Below are positions 8,722-17,084 of a stretch of DNA of 52,819 nucleotides, piece after piece. Every line of letters begins with the position of its first letter. The first letter of the stretch is position 1. The notes under the pieces were generated by a model. That model was not told the origin of the DNA. It saw nothing but the letters and a program-made list of their open reading frames with translations, and searched no databases. The translations under genes were made by a program, and so were the position numbers. The stretch comes from an uncultured Collinsella sp. (GTDB lineage: Bacteria; Actinomycetota; Coriobacteriia; Coriobacteriales; Coriobacteriaceae). Location: NCBI GenBank assembly GCA_902482035.1, contig CABSYW010000016.1, positions 1-52,819 on the forward strand, read 5' to 3'.

Positions 8722-8766
8722 CCCCAGATAAAACCTGCCAAAATAAACCTGTCCCTTTTTGGCAGG
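8722..8766 (+). repeat. 45-bp palindromic dispersed repeat, copy 1
   Basis: The unit begins CCCCAGATAAAACCTGCC and ends CCCTTTTTGGCAGG. An 11-bp stem (CCTGCCAAAA / TTTTTGGCAGG type) encloses TAAACCTGTCCC. It is nearly identical to the units at 9198, 18249 (opposite strand) and 20424. Confidence 0.9.
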
Positions 8767-8839
8767 CTAATCGTGAGTTATTTCACCGCAACTTAGGGCA
8801 CGGTTAGGAAGTGTGCACCTTAAAGAGTGGAGCCCTTGA

Positions 8840-9120
8840 TTAGAGAGATTGCGCTCGTCTCTCTAAATGTCTCTCTAAAGAGAAAGCTAGTTAAAGAGAT
8901 AACATTGGGCAATCTAACAGCGAATTCGATACATCTCTCTAAATGTCTCTCTAAAACAAGGCGCTTATCTCTCTAAAGTTAGAGAGATAAATCTATTGTT
9001 TTAGAGAGACGGAATGCCAAAATTCGTCCGTCCGCTACCATCTGCCAAGAATGGCGGATAAAGGACTCATCGAAGTAATGGGTTCGTCGACGAGCCGCAA
9101 CCGCCGCTATCGGAAGAAGT
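8840..9120 (+). pseudogene. decayed C-terminus of an ATP-binding/winged-helix protein, with repetitive linker
   Basis: No intact gene is present, but a reading frame ending at the TAG at 9120 gives SSVRYHLPRMADKGLIEV followed by MGSSTSRNRRYRKK, which reads like the winged-helix tail of AlbA_2-type ATP-binding proteins. Upstream, repeats of TCTCTCTAAA on both strands encode SLNVSLK or LSKCLSK in shifting frames, resembling the repetitive linker that often precedes such a tail. Stops and frame changes break the sequence, so this is a remnant. The identification is by pattern and could be wrong. Confidence 0.45.
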
Positions 9121-9135
9121 AGATGCAGCCGAATT

Positions 9136-9178
9136 GCCCCTCTATCGTCTCTCGAAGTTTGATAGGCGCTAGAGGGGC
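9136..9178 (+). other. hairpin after the decayed gene
   Basis: GCCCCTCTA at 9136 pairs with TAGAGGGGC ending at 9178. It lies shortly past the remnant's stop and may be its old terminator. Confidence 0.45.
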
Positions 9179-9197
9179 GACTGCCTCGTGATAATTT

Positions 9198-9242
9198 CCC
9201 CAGATAAAACCTGCCAAAATAAACCTGTCCCTTTTTGGTAGG
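9198..9242 (+). repeat. 45-bp palindromic dispersed repeat, copy 2
   Basis: Same unit as at 8722, with one change in the right arm (GGTAGG for GGCAGG) that leaves a G-U pair in one strand's transcript. The rest of the gap to 9393 shows no supported gene. Confidence 0.9.
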
Positions 9243-9393
9243 TCAGTTAACGCAGTCCAGGTTGAGCATATGCGAGCGAGCAGGCTCCGGGTGCGGTAAG
9301 GTGACGTGAAACAAGCGGGCGCTGACCTTTTGGTCGCGCCCGTGAAGTTGAACGTCAGATTGCCGTGCCCGGGGCCTGCGCAGCGCCGAGCGG

Positions 9394-9418
9394 TTACGCC
9401 GTTTGTAAAACGGCGTAA
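9394..9418 (-). terminator. terminator of larE
   Basis: A perfect 11-bp stem TTACGCCGTTT / AAACGGCGTAA with a 3-nt loop sits directly after the stop codon of the minus-strand larE gene. The A/T bases of the stem give short T-runs in both directions. Confidence 0.7.
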
Positions 9419-9419
9419 C

Positions 9420-10298
9420 TTAAAGGTTCATGTTGCCGTGGATGTAGGGGGTGACCTCGGGGGAGATATGGTCGCAGCCCAGCTCGCGCAGCGCGGACTC
9501 GATAACGGCGGGCAGCGGGGTCTTGCCCTTGTCGTCGATGGCGGCACCGCCGAGGGCGGCAATCTTGGCAACATCTGCGGGTGCGGCCTCGATATGCATG
9601 CAGCCGCCGATCAAGCGCGCGCGTACCTGTGCCAGATCAAGATCGTGCAGGTAATCCTCGCAGGCGCGGATTAAATCGACCTTCTCGCGCGTAAGCTCCT
9701 CGCCCGTGGGAACGCGCGTGGCAAGACATGCTCCCGCCGGCAGGTTCCAAACGGGATAGCCCCATGCGCGCAGCAGCTCGCGCTCTTCGTCCTTGGTAAA
9801 GCCGACCTCCATGAGAGGGGAGCGTACGCCGAGCTCTTTTGCCGCGCGCATACCAGGGCGGTAGTCGCCGCGATCACTTGCATTGCTGCCATCGATGACG
9901 GTGGGAAAGCCGAGCGACTTGGCGTGGTTGACGATGGCGGTAAAGCCGGCGTGCTTGCAGTGGTAGCAGCGATTGGCATCGTTGCAGGCTACTCGGGGGA
10001 GCTGCAACTGATCCACCGAAAGATTGAGCACGGGGAGCTTAAAATGCGGCCCCTCATTGACTTGTCCATCAACGGACCGCTCAAACGAAGCCTGTTCGGG
10101 CGTACCGATGAGCGGCGTGGTGAGGTGGACGAGAAGCGTGTTGGCGGGCATGATGCGAGCACACACGGCGGCCAAAAAGCTGCTATCGACGCCGCCGGAA
10201 AAGCCGATGGCGACGCGTCCGTATGCCAAAAGCAGCTGCTCGAGTGCTGCGAGTTTGTCCTGAAGCTCCTCTGCGGGTGCGGCGGTGTCTGAAAGCAT
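9420..10298 (-). CDS. larE: ATP-dependent sacrificial sulfur transferase LarE
   Basis: A 292-residue PP-loop ATPase. The pyrophosphate-binding motif SGGVDSS is at residues 34-40. RCYHCK near residue 110 and GACLATRV (Cys191) match the cysteines of the LarE family; in single-use LarE the latter cysteine donates its own sulfur to the nickel-pincer nucleotide cofactor of lactate racemase and related enzymes. Neither larB, larC nor a larA-type enzyme is in the window, so the partners must be elsewhere. It stands alone with its own terminator. Confidence 0.88.
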   Translation of the reverse strand: MLSDTAAPAEELQDKLAALEQLLLAYGRVAIGFSGGVDSSFLAAVCARIMPANTLLVHLTTPLIGTPEQASFERSVDGQVNEGPHFKLPVLNLSVDQLQLPRVACNDANRCYHCKHAGFTAIVNHAKSLGFPTVIDGSNASDRGDYRPGMRAAKELGVRSPLMEVGFTKDEERELLRAWGYPVWNLPAGACLATRVPTGEELTREKVDLIRACEDYLHDLDLAQVRARLIGGCMHIEAAPADVAKIAALGGAAIDDKGKTPLPAVIESALRELGCDHISPEVTPYIHGNMNL

Positions 10299-10472
10299 GA
10301 AAGTTCCTTACAGTTATTAAAGCTCGGACGAAACTATAATCCTACCGAGCCACTCGCCATAAGACTTCTATCTATGTAACGAAAGTGCAATATGGTATAT
10401 ACGTTATATACAAGTTCGTAAAGTGCGGTAGAGTAGCGAAAGTATGACAGCGCGAGTCGATGGGGGACCGAT

Positions 10473-11123
10473 ATGATCAAGGCTGTTATTTTTGACATGG
10501 ATGGAACGCTGGTCGATACCGAGCGTTTGGGGATTAAGGCCTGGAAGGCAGGCGCCGCCGAGCTGGGGCTCGCGATTGATGATGCGCTGATCCATCAGTT
10601 TATCGGCCGCACGCTGCCCGATGTCATGGGCATTCTCGAGGAGCATTACGGCAGCCGCGAGACCGCCGAGGCGATCTATGCCCGCCACAAGGAGATTCGC
10701 GACGAGATGGTCAAGACCGATCTGGAGCTTAAGGCCGGCGCCGCTGAGTGCCTAGACGAGCTGCTGGCGGCGGGCTATCACGTGGGCCTTGCGACGTCGT
10801 CGCGCCACGTTACCGCAGAGCGCAACCTTAAAGCATTCGGTCTCTTTGACAAGTTTGAGACGGTGACCTGCGGCGGCGACGTCGTACACGGCAAGCCTGA
10901 CCCCGAGATGTACCTGCTCGCCTGCGAGCGCGCGGGCTTTGCTCCCGAGGAATGTGCCGTGGTCGAGGATTCGCGCAACGGCTGCGTCTCGGGCATTACG
11001 GCCGGCTGCCACGTCTTTGCCGTCCCCGATATCGTGCCGCTGCCGCAGGACGTGGTGGATGGCTGCGAGGCCGTGCTCGATACGCTGTTCGACCTTACGG
11101 CGGCGGTCAAGGCCGTGCGCTAG
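10473..11123 (+). CDS. HAD-family hydrolase, beta-phosphoglucomutase/phosphatase-like
   Basis: A 216-residue protein with all four HAD motifs: DMDGT (nucleophile Asp8, acid Asp10), ATSSR, GKPDPE with its lysine, and VEDSRNG. A helical cap is inserted after motif I, as in subfamily I phosphatases and phosphoglucomutases. GGGGGACC precedes the ATG. Substrates of this family are small phosphorylated sugars and are not predictable here. It is divergent from larE and has its own terminator. Confidence 0.85.
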   Translation: MIKAVIFDMDGTLVDTERLGIKAWKAGAAELGLAIDDALIHQFIGRTLPDVMGILEEHYGSRETAEAIYARHKEIRDEMVKTDLELKAGAAECLDELLAAGYHVGLATSSRHVTAERNLKAFGLFDKFETVTCGGDVVHGKPDPEMYLLACERAGFAPEECAVVEDSRNGCVSGITAGCHVFAVPDIVPLPQDVVDGCEAVLDTLFDLTAAVKAVR

Positions 11124-11155
11124 CGTCTGCATGTAAGCCATTTCAATAGCATTTT

Positions 11156-11196
11156 AAAGATGCGGCCATCCGCTTAACACGGGTGGCCGCATCTTT
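11156..11196 (+). terminator. terminator of the HAD hydrolase gene
   Basis: A perfect 13-bp stem AAAGATGCGGCCA / TGGCCGCATCTTT with a 15-nt loop, 32 bases past the stop. Confidence 0.8.
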
Positions 11197-11282
11197 GTAT
11201 CTATAGGGTTCAAACCAAAAAAGACTACCGTTTACCGATTGAAAACAACCGCTCACCGGACTGGATATGACTCATATTGAAA

Positions 11283-11296
11283 TTGAAACGGTTCAA
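11283..11296 (+). promoter_or_regulatory. operator-like palindrome O1 of the rhamnose operon
   Basis: TTGAAACGGTTCAA is a near-perfect palindrome centred on CG, the usual form of a LacI-family operator. It lies 47 bases before the rhaB start. Related sites occur at 11316 and, before the lacI-type gene of the same region, at 18208. Confidence 0.65.
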
Positions 11297-11315
11297 ATAA
11301 TAATGAAAACCGTAA

Positions 11316-11329
11316 ATGAATCGCTTCAA
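11316..11329 (+). promoter_or_regulatory. operator-like palindrome O2 of the rhamnose operon
   Basis: ATGAATCGCTTCAA matches O1 at 11 of 14 positions and has the same CG centre. The centres of O1 and O2 are 33 bases apart, about three helical turns, so two repressors would sit on the same face of the DNA. Confidence 0.5.
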
Positions 11330-11342
11330 AAAGGGAGAGCAC

Positions 11343-12827
11343 ATGGAGAGTCGCATCGAGTCCAAGCATTACGCAGCAGTCGATATCGGTGCTTCGAGCG
11401 GTCGCGTCCTTGCTGGCTGGGTCGAGGAGGGCAAGATGTCCTACCAGGAGGTTTACCGCTTCGATAACGAGCAGAAGCGCATAGGCGATCACGACTGCTG
11501 GGACGTTGAGGCTCTGTTCGACCATGTTGTCGCAGGCCTGCGTGCCGTCAAGGATCAGACCGGACAGGCTCCGGCCACCATCGGTATTGATACCTGGGGC
11601 GTTGACTTCGTGCTGCTCGATGAGCATAACAAGATCGTCGGTGACACGGTCGCCTACCGTGATGCCCGCACTGACGGCATCTACGAAGTTGCCGACCAAA
11701 TTATGGATCCGGCCGAGGTCTATGCCCGTACCGGTATTCAACGTCAGCCTTTCAATACGCTCTACCAGCTGCTCGCCCTTAAGAACGAGCATCCCGAGCA
11801 ACTCGAGGCAGCCCGAACCTTCCTGATGATTCCGGATTATCTCAACTGGCGTCTGACCGGCATTAAGGCCAACGAGTACACCAACGCGAGCACCACCGGC
11901 ATGCTCGACGCCGAGAAGTGCACGTGGGACACCGAGATCCTCTCGCGCTTTGGTATTCCCCAGGGCATCTTCTTGGAGCCGACGATGCCTGGTGCCGTGC
12001 TCGGCGAGCTTACGGCCGACATCTCCGAGAAGATCGGCTATTCCGCGACTGTCGTGCTGCCCGCTACGCACGACACCGGCTCCGCCTTCCTGGCCGTTCC
12101 CGCCAAGGATGACAACGCCGTCTATATCTCGAGCGGTACGTGGAGCCTGCTGGGCGTTGAGAACCAGCACGCCATCACCAACGAGCTCGCCCGCAAGCAG
12201 AACTTTACCAACGAGGGCGGCTACCTCAAGCGCTACCGCTTCCTCAAGAACATCATGGGCTTGTGGATGAACCAGTCCGTTCGCCGCGAGATCAACGGCG
12301 TCGACTATGTCGAGGGCAAGACCTCGCACAAGGCGCTCATGGATCACAAGGTCGGCTTTGACGAGCTCCGTGCGCTCTGTCGCGAGGCCGAGCCCTTCGA
12401 GGCCTATGTCGATGTCGATGACGATCGTTTCCTGGCTCCCGACTCCATGATCCAGGAGATTAAGCAGGCCTGCGCCGAGGGTGGCGAACCGGTTCCGCGC
12501 ACCGTGGGCGAGATCATGCGCACCAACTACTGCAGCCTGTCCCGTTCGTATGCTAAGGCCATCGAGGGCCTGCGCGAGCTTTCGGGTCACGACTACACGA
12601 GCATCAACATCGTGGGCGGCGGTTGCCAGGATTACTACCTCAACCAGATGACGGCCGACACCTGCGGGCTCCCCGTGTTCGCCGGCCCCATCGAGGGTAC
12701 CTGCATCGGCAACTTTATCGTGCAGATGATCGCCGGCGGCGATTTTGCCGACCTGGCCGATGCCCGCGCCTGCGTTGCCCGCTCCTTCGATGTCAAGCGC
12801 ATTGACCCCAAGGGCGTCCAGGCCTAA
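11343..12827 (+). CDS. rhaB: rhamnulokinase (FGGY family)
   Basis: A 494-residue sugar kinase. The N-terminal phosphate loop DIGASSGRVLAGW (residues about 13-25), IGIDTWGVDFVLLD near 90 and ATHDTGSAFLAVP near 245 place it with rhamnulokinases, and the C-terminal IVGGGCQDYYLNQMTA is the FGGY adenosine-binding signature. It phosphorylates L-rhamnulose to L-rhamnulose-1-phosphate, the substrate of the next gene's aldolase. AAAGGGAGAG precedes the ATG at 11343; an in-frame extension to 11316 would run across operator O2. First gene of the operon. Confidence 0.9.
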   Translation: MESRIESKHYAAVDIGASSGRVLAGWVEEGKMSYQEVYRFDNEQKRIGDHDCWDVEALFDHVVAGLRAVKDQTGQAPATIGIDTWGVDFVLLDEHNKIVGDTVAYRDARTDGIYEVADQIMDPAEVYARTGIQRQPFNTLYQLLALKNEHPEQLEAARTFLMIPDYLNWRLTGIKANEYTNASTTGMLDAEKCTWDTEILSRFGIPQGIFLEPTMPGAVLGELTADISEKIGYSATVVLPATHDTGSAFLAVPAKDDNAVYISSGTWSLLGVENQHAITNELARKQNFTNEGGYLKRYRFLKNIMGLWMNQSVRREINGVDYVEGKTSHKALMDHKVGFDELRALCREAEPFEAYVDVDDDRFLAPDSMIQEIKQACAEGGEPVPRTVGEIMRTNYCSLSRSYAKAIEGLRELSGHDYTSINIVGGGCQDYYLNQMTADTCGLPVFAGPIEGTCIGNFIVQMIAGGDFADLADARACVARSFDVKRIDPKGVQA

Positions 12828-12930
12828 CCGAGAGTGGGGCTTGCCCCCCCGACTCACCTTTCACCTACCCCCAGCCCCGCGTGCGGCAAGTGACTCCTGC
12901 CGGGCACGAGTGGCTCTCTCCGATGACATA

Positions 12931-12968
12931 CGGCGCGGAGGCCCTACATGACACCATGCTCCGCGCCG
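12931..12968 (+). other. intercistronic stem-loop in the rhamnose operon (rhaB-rhaD)
   Basis: A perfect 10-bp GC stem CGGCGCGGAG / CTCCGCGCCG with an 18-nt loop lies in the 200-base rhaB-rhaD gap. There is no T-tract. Confidence 0.5.
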
Positions 12969-13029
12969 CCGTCAATCGGCTTTTCACGTTTTTCAATTGG
13001 ACCTGCGGGTCCCGGAGAGGAGACAGACA

Positions 13030-13860
13030 ATGGCAATGGAAGATCTGGCGTTTATCAAGGGCTTCTGCCGCTTGTGCGATGACGGCTTTAGGCAGGGCTG
13101 GCATGAGCGCAACGGCGGCAACCTTACCTACCGCATGACCGACGACGAGGTCGCCGAGGCCAAACCGTTCTTTGAGGAGCCTCGCGAGTGGGTCAAGATG
13201 GGCGTGCGTGGCGAGAATCTTGCCGGCCAGTACTTCGTGAGCACCGGCTCGGGCAAGTATATGCGTAATGTCCTGGAGGATCCGCATGCCAACATCGGCA
13301 TCGTCGAGATCAACGAGACCGGCGACGCCTTCCGCGTTGTGTGGGGTCTTGCCAACGGCGCCCGCCCGACCAGTGAGTTCGAGAGCCATTACATGAACCA
13401 CTGCGTCGCCGCCGCCCGTACCGATGGCGCCGACCGTGTGATTTACCACGCTCATACCCCCGGCATCATCGAGATGTCCTTCGTGGTGCCGCTGGAGGAC
13501 CGCGCTTTTACCCGTATCCTGTGGCAGATGATGACCGAATGCGTCGTCGTTTTCCCGACCGGCGTGGGCGTTGTGCCCTGGATGGTCCCAGGTGGCCCGG
13601 CCATCGCCGAGGCAAGCTCCGAGCTCATGAAGACCTACGACACCATCGTCTGGGCGCACCACGGCCTGTTCGCCGCTGGTCCTGACTTCGACACGACCTT
13701 TGGCCTGGCGCACACCGTCGAGAAGGCCGCCGAGATTTACCTGGCCGCGCGTGCTGCCAACGGCGGTTCGGATGACTTCCTCAACAAGATTGGCGACAAG
13801 GGCCTCAAGGATACCTGCCGTGACTTTGGCATCAAGATCAACGAAGCATTTGTTGATTAG
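13030..13860 (+). CDS. rhaD: L-rhamnulose-1-phosphate aldolase
   Basis: A 276-residue class II aldolase, the same size as E. coli RhaD (274). Zinc ligands are expected at His140 and His142 (YHAHTPG) and at the WAHHGLFAAG histidines near 210; the catalytic glutamate is probably Glu116 in RPTSEFESH. NGGNLTYR near residue 29 is the substrate-phosphate loop. It splits L-rhamnulose-1-phosphate to dihydroxyacetone phosphate and L-lactaldehyde. GGAGAGGAG precedes the ATG. No lactaldehyde dehydrogenase or reductase gene is in this operon. Confidence 0.92.
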   Translation: MAMEDLAFIKGFCRLCDDGFRQGWHERNGGNLTYRMTDDEVAEAKPFFEEPREWVKMGVRGENLAGQYFVSTGSGKYMRNVLEDPHANIGIVEINETGDAFRVVWGLANGARPTSEFESHYMNHCVAAARTDGADRVIYHAHTPGIIEMSFVVPLEDRAFTRILWQMMTECVVVFPTGVGVVPWMVPGGPAIAEASSELMKTYDTIVWAHHGLFAAGPDFDTTFGLAHTVEKAAEIYLAARAANGGSDDFLNKIGDKGLKDTCRDFGIKINEAFVD

Positions 13861-13874
13861 TAGGTAAGAAAAGC

Positions 13875-13913
13875 CGGCGGTTCCGGTTGCTGGGGAGCTC
13901 GTGGAAACCGCCG
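13875..13913 (+). other. intercistronic stem-loop (rhaD-transporter)
   Basis: CGGCGGTT pairs with AACCGCCG across an 20-odd base loop, with one bulge extending it further. It fills the gap between rhaD and the transporter gene. Confidence 0.45.
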
Positions 13914-13963
13914 TCTTATCGCTGCTGTTTGGGCAGCTTGGAAACATTGTAAGGGGAAATAGA

Positions 13964-15211
13964 ATGGGAAACACTCGCAACCGCCACGTGAACCCTTGGT
14001 GGGTAGCCGTCGTCTCGGGCATGGCATCCTACATCGATTCGTGCGCGATCATCTCTTCTGGTACGGCGCTGGTCATTTACCAGCAGACCTTTGGCCTCGA
14101 TAACGGTCAGTTCGGTCTGATTTCCGCGGCGCTCACCTTCTGCATCGCCATCGGTTCCATCCTGGGCGGCAGCCTGGGCGACCGCTTTGGCCGCAAGCCG
14201 GTCTTCTCGGTCACCATGGGCATGCTCATCATCGGTGCCGTCACTATGATCTTTGCTCAGACCTTCCCGCTGCTGCTGTTGGGCGAGATTCTGATGGGTC
14301 TGGGTGTCGGCGCCGACCTGCCGGTTTCACTGGCGACCATCGCCGAGGAGGCGCCCGATGACAAACGCGGCAAGATGCTGCTGTTCTCGGACATCCTGTG
14401 GGTTGTCGGTATTGTCGTTGCCCAGGGCATTGGCGCCGTTGTCGGTGACTGGGGTTACCTGGGCGGCCAGATCATGTTCACCCAGCTTGCCGTTGTCTCC
14501 ATCCTGGTGCTTATCGCCCGCCAGACCATCCCGGAGTCTCCGGTTTGGATTAAGGCGCACGAGGACCGTCTGGCAGGCAAGGTGAGCGAGCAGGCCCAGG
14601 GTAAGATTTCCGACCTGTTCAAGAGCCCCTACGCCAAGCCGTTCATCGCCCTTGCCATCTTCTACATTGGTACCAACATCCCAGCCAACTCTCTCGGTCA
14701 GTTCTCCACGTGGATCGGCGCCAACGTCGTGTCGCTGCCTATCTCCGTCGTGTCTACCATCGGCCTGATCTGCTACCCGATTCGCGCCATCCTCGACTTC
14801 GTCTTTATGAAGTTTGTCGATACCGACAAGCGTATGCCGCTGTTCTACATGGGTGCCGCACTCTACTTGCTCGGCTTCCTCATGTTCCCGCTCTTTGGTG
14901 CTTCGACGGTCACCTACGTTGCCACGCAGCTGCTCTACTGCATCGGTGCCGCCTTTGCCTTCGAGGGCATCCTGAAGGTCTGGATGCAGGAGTGCTTCCC
15001 GACGCTGCTGCGCACCACTGCTAACGGCGCCATCGTGTTCTCCTCGCGTTTCCTGTGCGCCGTCGCCGGCTCCTTCACTGCCACGTTCATCGCCGTGGCC
15101 GGCTACAAGGCCGCCTTCCTGGTTCTGTCGCTGCTGTGCCTGATTGGCTTTGCCGCCGCTATCTGGGCCTTCCATGGCGAGCGCTACAACGCGTTCGACG
15201 ACGCCGAGTAA
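13964..15211 (+). CDS. MFS sugar transporter, probable L-rhamnose importer
   Basis: A 415-residue membrane protein with twelve predicted helices. The loop GDRFGRKPVFS after helix 2 is the major facilitator signature, and PESPVW between the halves is common in the sugar/metabolite-proton symporter group. Being inside the rhamnose operon, it most likely brings in L-rhamnose with protons; it is not similar to the classic RhaT by inspection. AAGGGGAAATAG precedes the ATG. The specificity is inferred from context only. Confidence 0.82.
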   Translation: MGNTRNRHVNPWWVAVVSGMASYIDSCAIISSGTALVIYQQTFGLDNGQFGLISAALTFCIAIGSILGGSLGDRFGRKPVFSVTMGMLIIGAVTMIFAQTFPLLLLGEILMGLGVGADLPVSLATIAEEAPDDKRGKMLLFSDILWVVGIVVAQGIGAVVGDWGYLGGQIMFTQLAVVSILVLIARQTIPESPVWIKAHEDRLAGKVSEQAQGKISDLFKSPYAKPFIALAIFYIGTNIPANSLGQFSTWIGANVVSLPISVVSTIGLICYPIRAILDFVFMKFVDTDKRMPLFYMGAALYLLGFLMFPLFGASTVTYVATQLLYCIGAAFAFEGILKVWMQECFPTLLRTTANGAIVFSSRFLCAVAGSFTATFIAVAGYKAAFLVLSLLCLIGFAAAIWAFHGERYNAFDDAE

Positions 15212-15298
15212 TTTGCTTTATCCCGCCGCCTTGTCGCGGCAACCTCTGGGGCGAAGGCTTAGTCCCATACCCTCGCCCCACCCCCTGCGCAACTGCAG

Positions 15299-15352
15299 GC
15301 GGACGCGGTAGAAACATGTCTGTTGCGCTGATCTGATAACCGCCGCGTCCGC
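15299..15352 (+). other. intercistronic stem-loop (transporter-isomerase)
   Basis: A perfect 10-bp stem GCGGACGCGG / CCGCGTCCGC with a 34-nt loop sits just before the isomerase ribosome site; a second weaker GC stem lies before it. Confidence 0.45.
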
Positions 15353-15390
15353 TTGCTTGCAATCATCAACTTTTCTCATTGGAGGAAATC

Positions 15391-16818
15391 ATGCTCGTTA
15401 ACACCAAGGCCAAGGTTGGCGTCTTTTCTATCGCCCTCGGTGCCTATCTTCCGCAGTTCCCGCAGCTCGTTCCCAACTTTGAGCAGCAGTACGAGGACTT
15501 TAAGGCCACGCTGCCTACGACCGTCGAGCTTATCGACGGCGGTATGGTGACCACCAAGGAACAGGCTCAGGTCGCGGGCGACAAGTTCCGCGCCGAGGAT
15601 GTCGACTTGGTCATCCTGCAGATGCTCACCTATGCCACGAGCTACAACGTGCTGCCGGTCGTACGCGACCTGGACGTGCCCGTCGTCGTGGTCAACGTGC
15701 AAAAGAAGGCCCAGCCCGACTACGCCAACACCGATATCCCCACGTGGCTGGGCGATCTGTACGCCTGCGGTGCTCCCGGTGAGGTCGTAGCCGACCTTAA
15801 CCGTGCCGGCAAGCGTCACGCCGTGGTGACCGGTGTTGTCGAGGGCGGCGACCCGGCCGTGGCCGAGCAGCTCGAGCAGTGGTGCCGTGCCGCCCAGGTG
15901 CGCCGTCGTCTGCGTCGCACCAATATCGCCCAGATCGGCCGTCCGTATCCGGGCATGATGGACCTCTACATCGACGAGACCAACCTCTACAACCGTCTGG
16001 GTCTCTACACCAAGCAGTTCGATTGGGAGAAGATGTGGGCTATCGCCGACAACATCGATGACCAGGCTGCCGTGGACGCTAAGGCCGCCGAGATTCTCGA
16101 CACCTTCGACGTCGAGGGCGGCGCCAAGGTCACCGACGAGCCTATCCAGGAGATGGCCAAGTACGTCGTCGCCTTTGAGCAGTGGGTTAAGGACGAGGAG
16201 ATCGGTCTGGTCGCCAGCCACTACGACGGCTATGCCAAGGGCCAGGCCGGCGTGCTCGACTCCATGCTCATCCCGGCGTTCTCCATGCTCATCAAGCAGG
16301 GCACGAGCTGCGCGGTCGAGGGCGATATGAAGGTCGCCATCGCCATGAGCATCCTCAAGACCATCTCTGGCACCGGCCAGCTTTCCGAGATGTATTCCAT
16401 CGACTTTCCCGAGGACATTGTCATCATCGGCCACTCCGGCTCCGGCGATGCCGACATCTCGACCGCCAAGAAGCCGACGCTCAAGGTTGTTCCCGTGTTC
16501 CACGGCAAGACCGGTGGCGGCTACCTCACCCAGTTCTATCCCGGCCACGGCACCATCACCTTCCTTGGTATCACTCAGGACGGCGACGGCAACTTTAAGT
16601 TCGTGGTTGCCGAGGGCGAGAACGTTAACGGTCCGATCTTTACCTTCGGCGACACCAATATGCGCATGAAGTTCTCGATCGGCGCCCGCGAGTTCATGGA
16701 TCGCTGGAACGAGACCGGCCCGACTCACCACATGGCCGCCTGCCTAGGCAGCCAGACCGACACGATTCTCAAGGTCGCCAAGATCCTGAACGTGCCCGTG
16801 GACGTTGTCTGCCGCTAA
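15391..16818 (+). CDS. L-fucose/L-arabinose isomerase-family protein, probable L-rhamnose isomerase of this operon
   Basis: A 475-residue protein of the AraA/FucI superfamily. By sequence it is AraA-like in length and layout: an N-terminal Rossmann-type domain with VDLVILQMLTYATSYNVLP near residue 70, a metal-binding region with CAVEGDMKVAIAM near residue 310 and GHSGSGDADI near 350, and the C-terminal THHMA histidines near 450. No RhaA-type rhamnose isomerase is present, although kinase, aldolase and transporter are, so this protein most likely turns L-rhamnose into L-rhamnulose. GGAGGAAATC precedes the ATG. Activity on rhamnose is inference from the operon. Confidence 0.8.
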   Translation: MLVNTKAKVGVFSIALGAYLPQFPQLVPNFEQQYEDFKATLPTTVELIDGGMVTTKEQAQVAGDKFRAEDVDLVILQMLTYATSYNVLPVVRDLDVPVVVVNVQKKAQPDYANTDIPTWLGDLYACGAPGEVVADLNRAGKRHAVVTGVVEGGDPAVAEQLEQWCRAAQVRRRLRRTNIAQIGRPYPGMMDLYIDETNLYNRLGLYTKQFDWEKMWAIADNIDDQAAVDAKAAEILDTFDVEGGAKVTDEPIQEMAKYVVAFEQWVKDEEIGLVASHYDGYAKGQAGVLDSMLIPAFSMLIKQGTSCAVEGDMKVAIAMSILKTISGTGQLSEMYSIDFPEDIVIIGHSGSGDADISTAKKPTLKVVPVFHGKTGGGYLTQFYPGHGTITFLGITQDGDGNFKFVVAEGENVNGPIFTFGDTNMRMKFSIGAREFMDRWNETGPTHHMAACLGSQTDTILKVAKILNVPVDVVCR

Positions 16819-17013
16819 TGGTGTTCCGTCGTCCTGACGAACGGCGGACTCGTTGAACGCTGTGCGGGTCTCGAGCGCCGTATCTTGCCGCTTAAGTCAT
16901 CGCTTGCGTACATGAAGTACGCAGCGCTACGCTTTCGCGACAACCTGCGGCACTCGAGGTCCGCTCGCTTCGTTTGGACGACTCGATGATTTTCCCTGCT
17001 GAAACGATAGAGA

Positions 17014-17054
17014 CAGAAGGGCCCGACAAGCGTTTTGCTTGCCGGGCCCTTCTG
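17014..17054. terminator. bidirectional terminator between rhamnose operon and its LacI gene
   Basis: A long stem, CAGAAGGGCCCG (17014-17025) with CGGGCCCTTCTG (17043-17054), continues inside as CAAGC / GCTTG around a TTTT-containing loop. It lies between the convergent isomerase and lacI-type genes. Confidence 0.75.
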
Positions 17055-17084
17055 CTTAGCGGAGTTTGAGGTGAGCTGAAAAGG

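Noticed and set aside
8838..9012. TCTCTCTAAA repeats as an origin iteron array or CRISPR-like array
   Set aside because: Spacing is irregular, there are no replication genes nearby, and the repeats continue into a recognisable protein tail.
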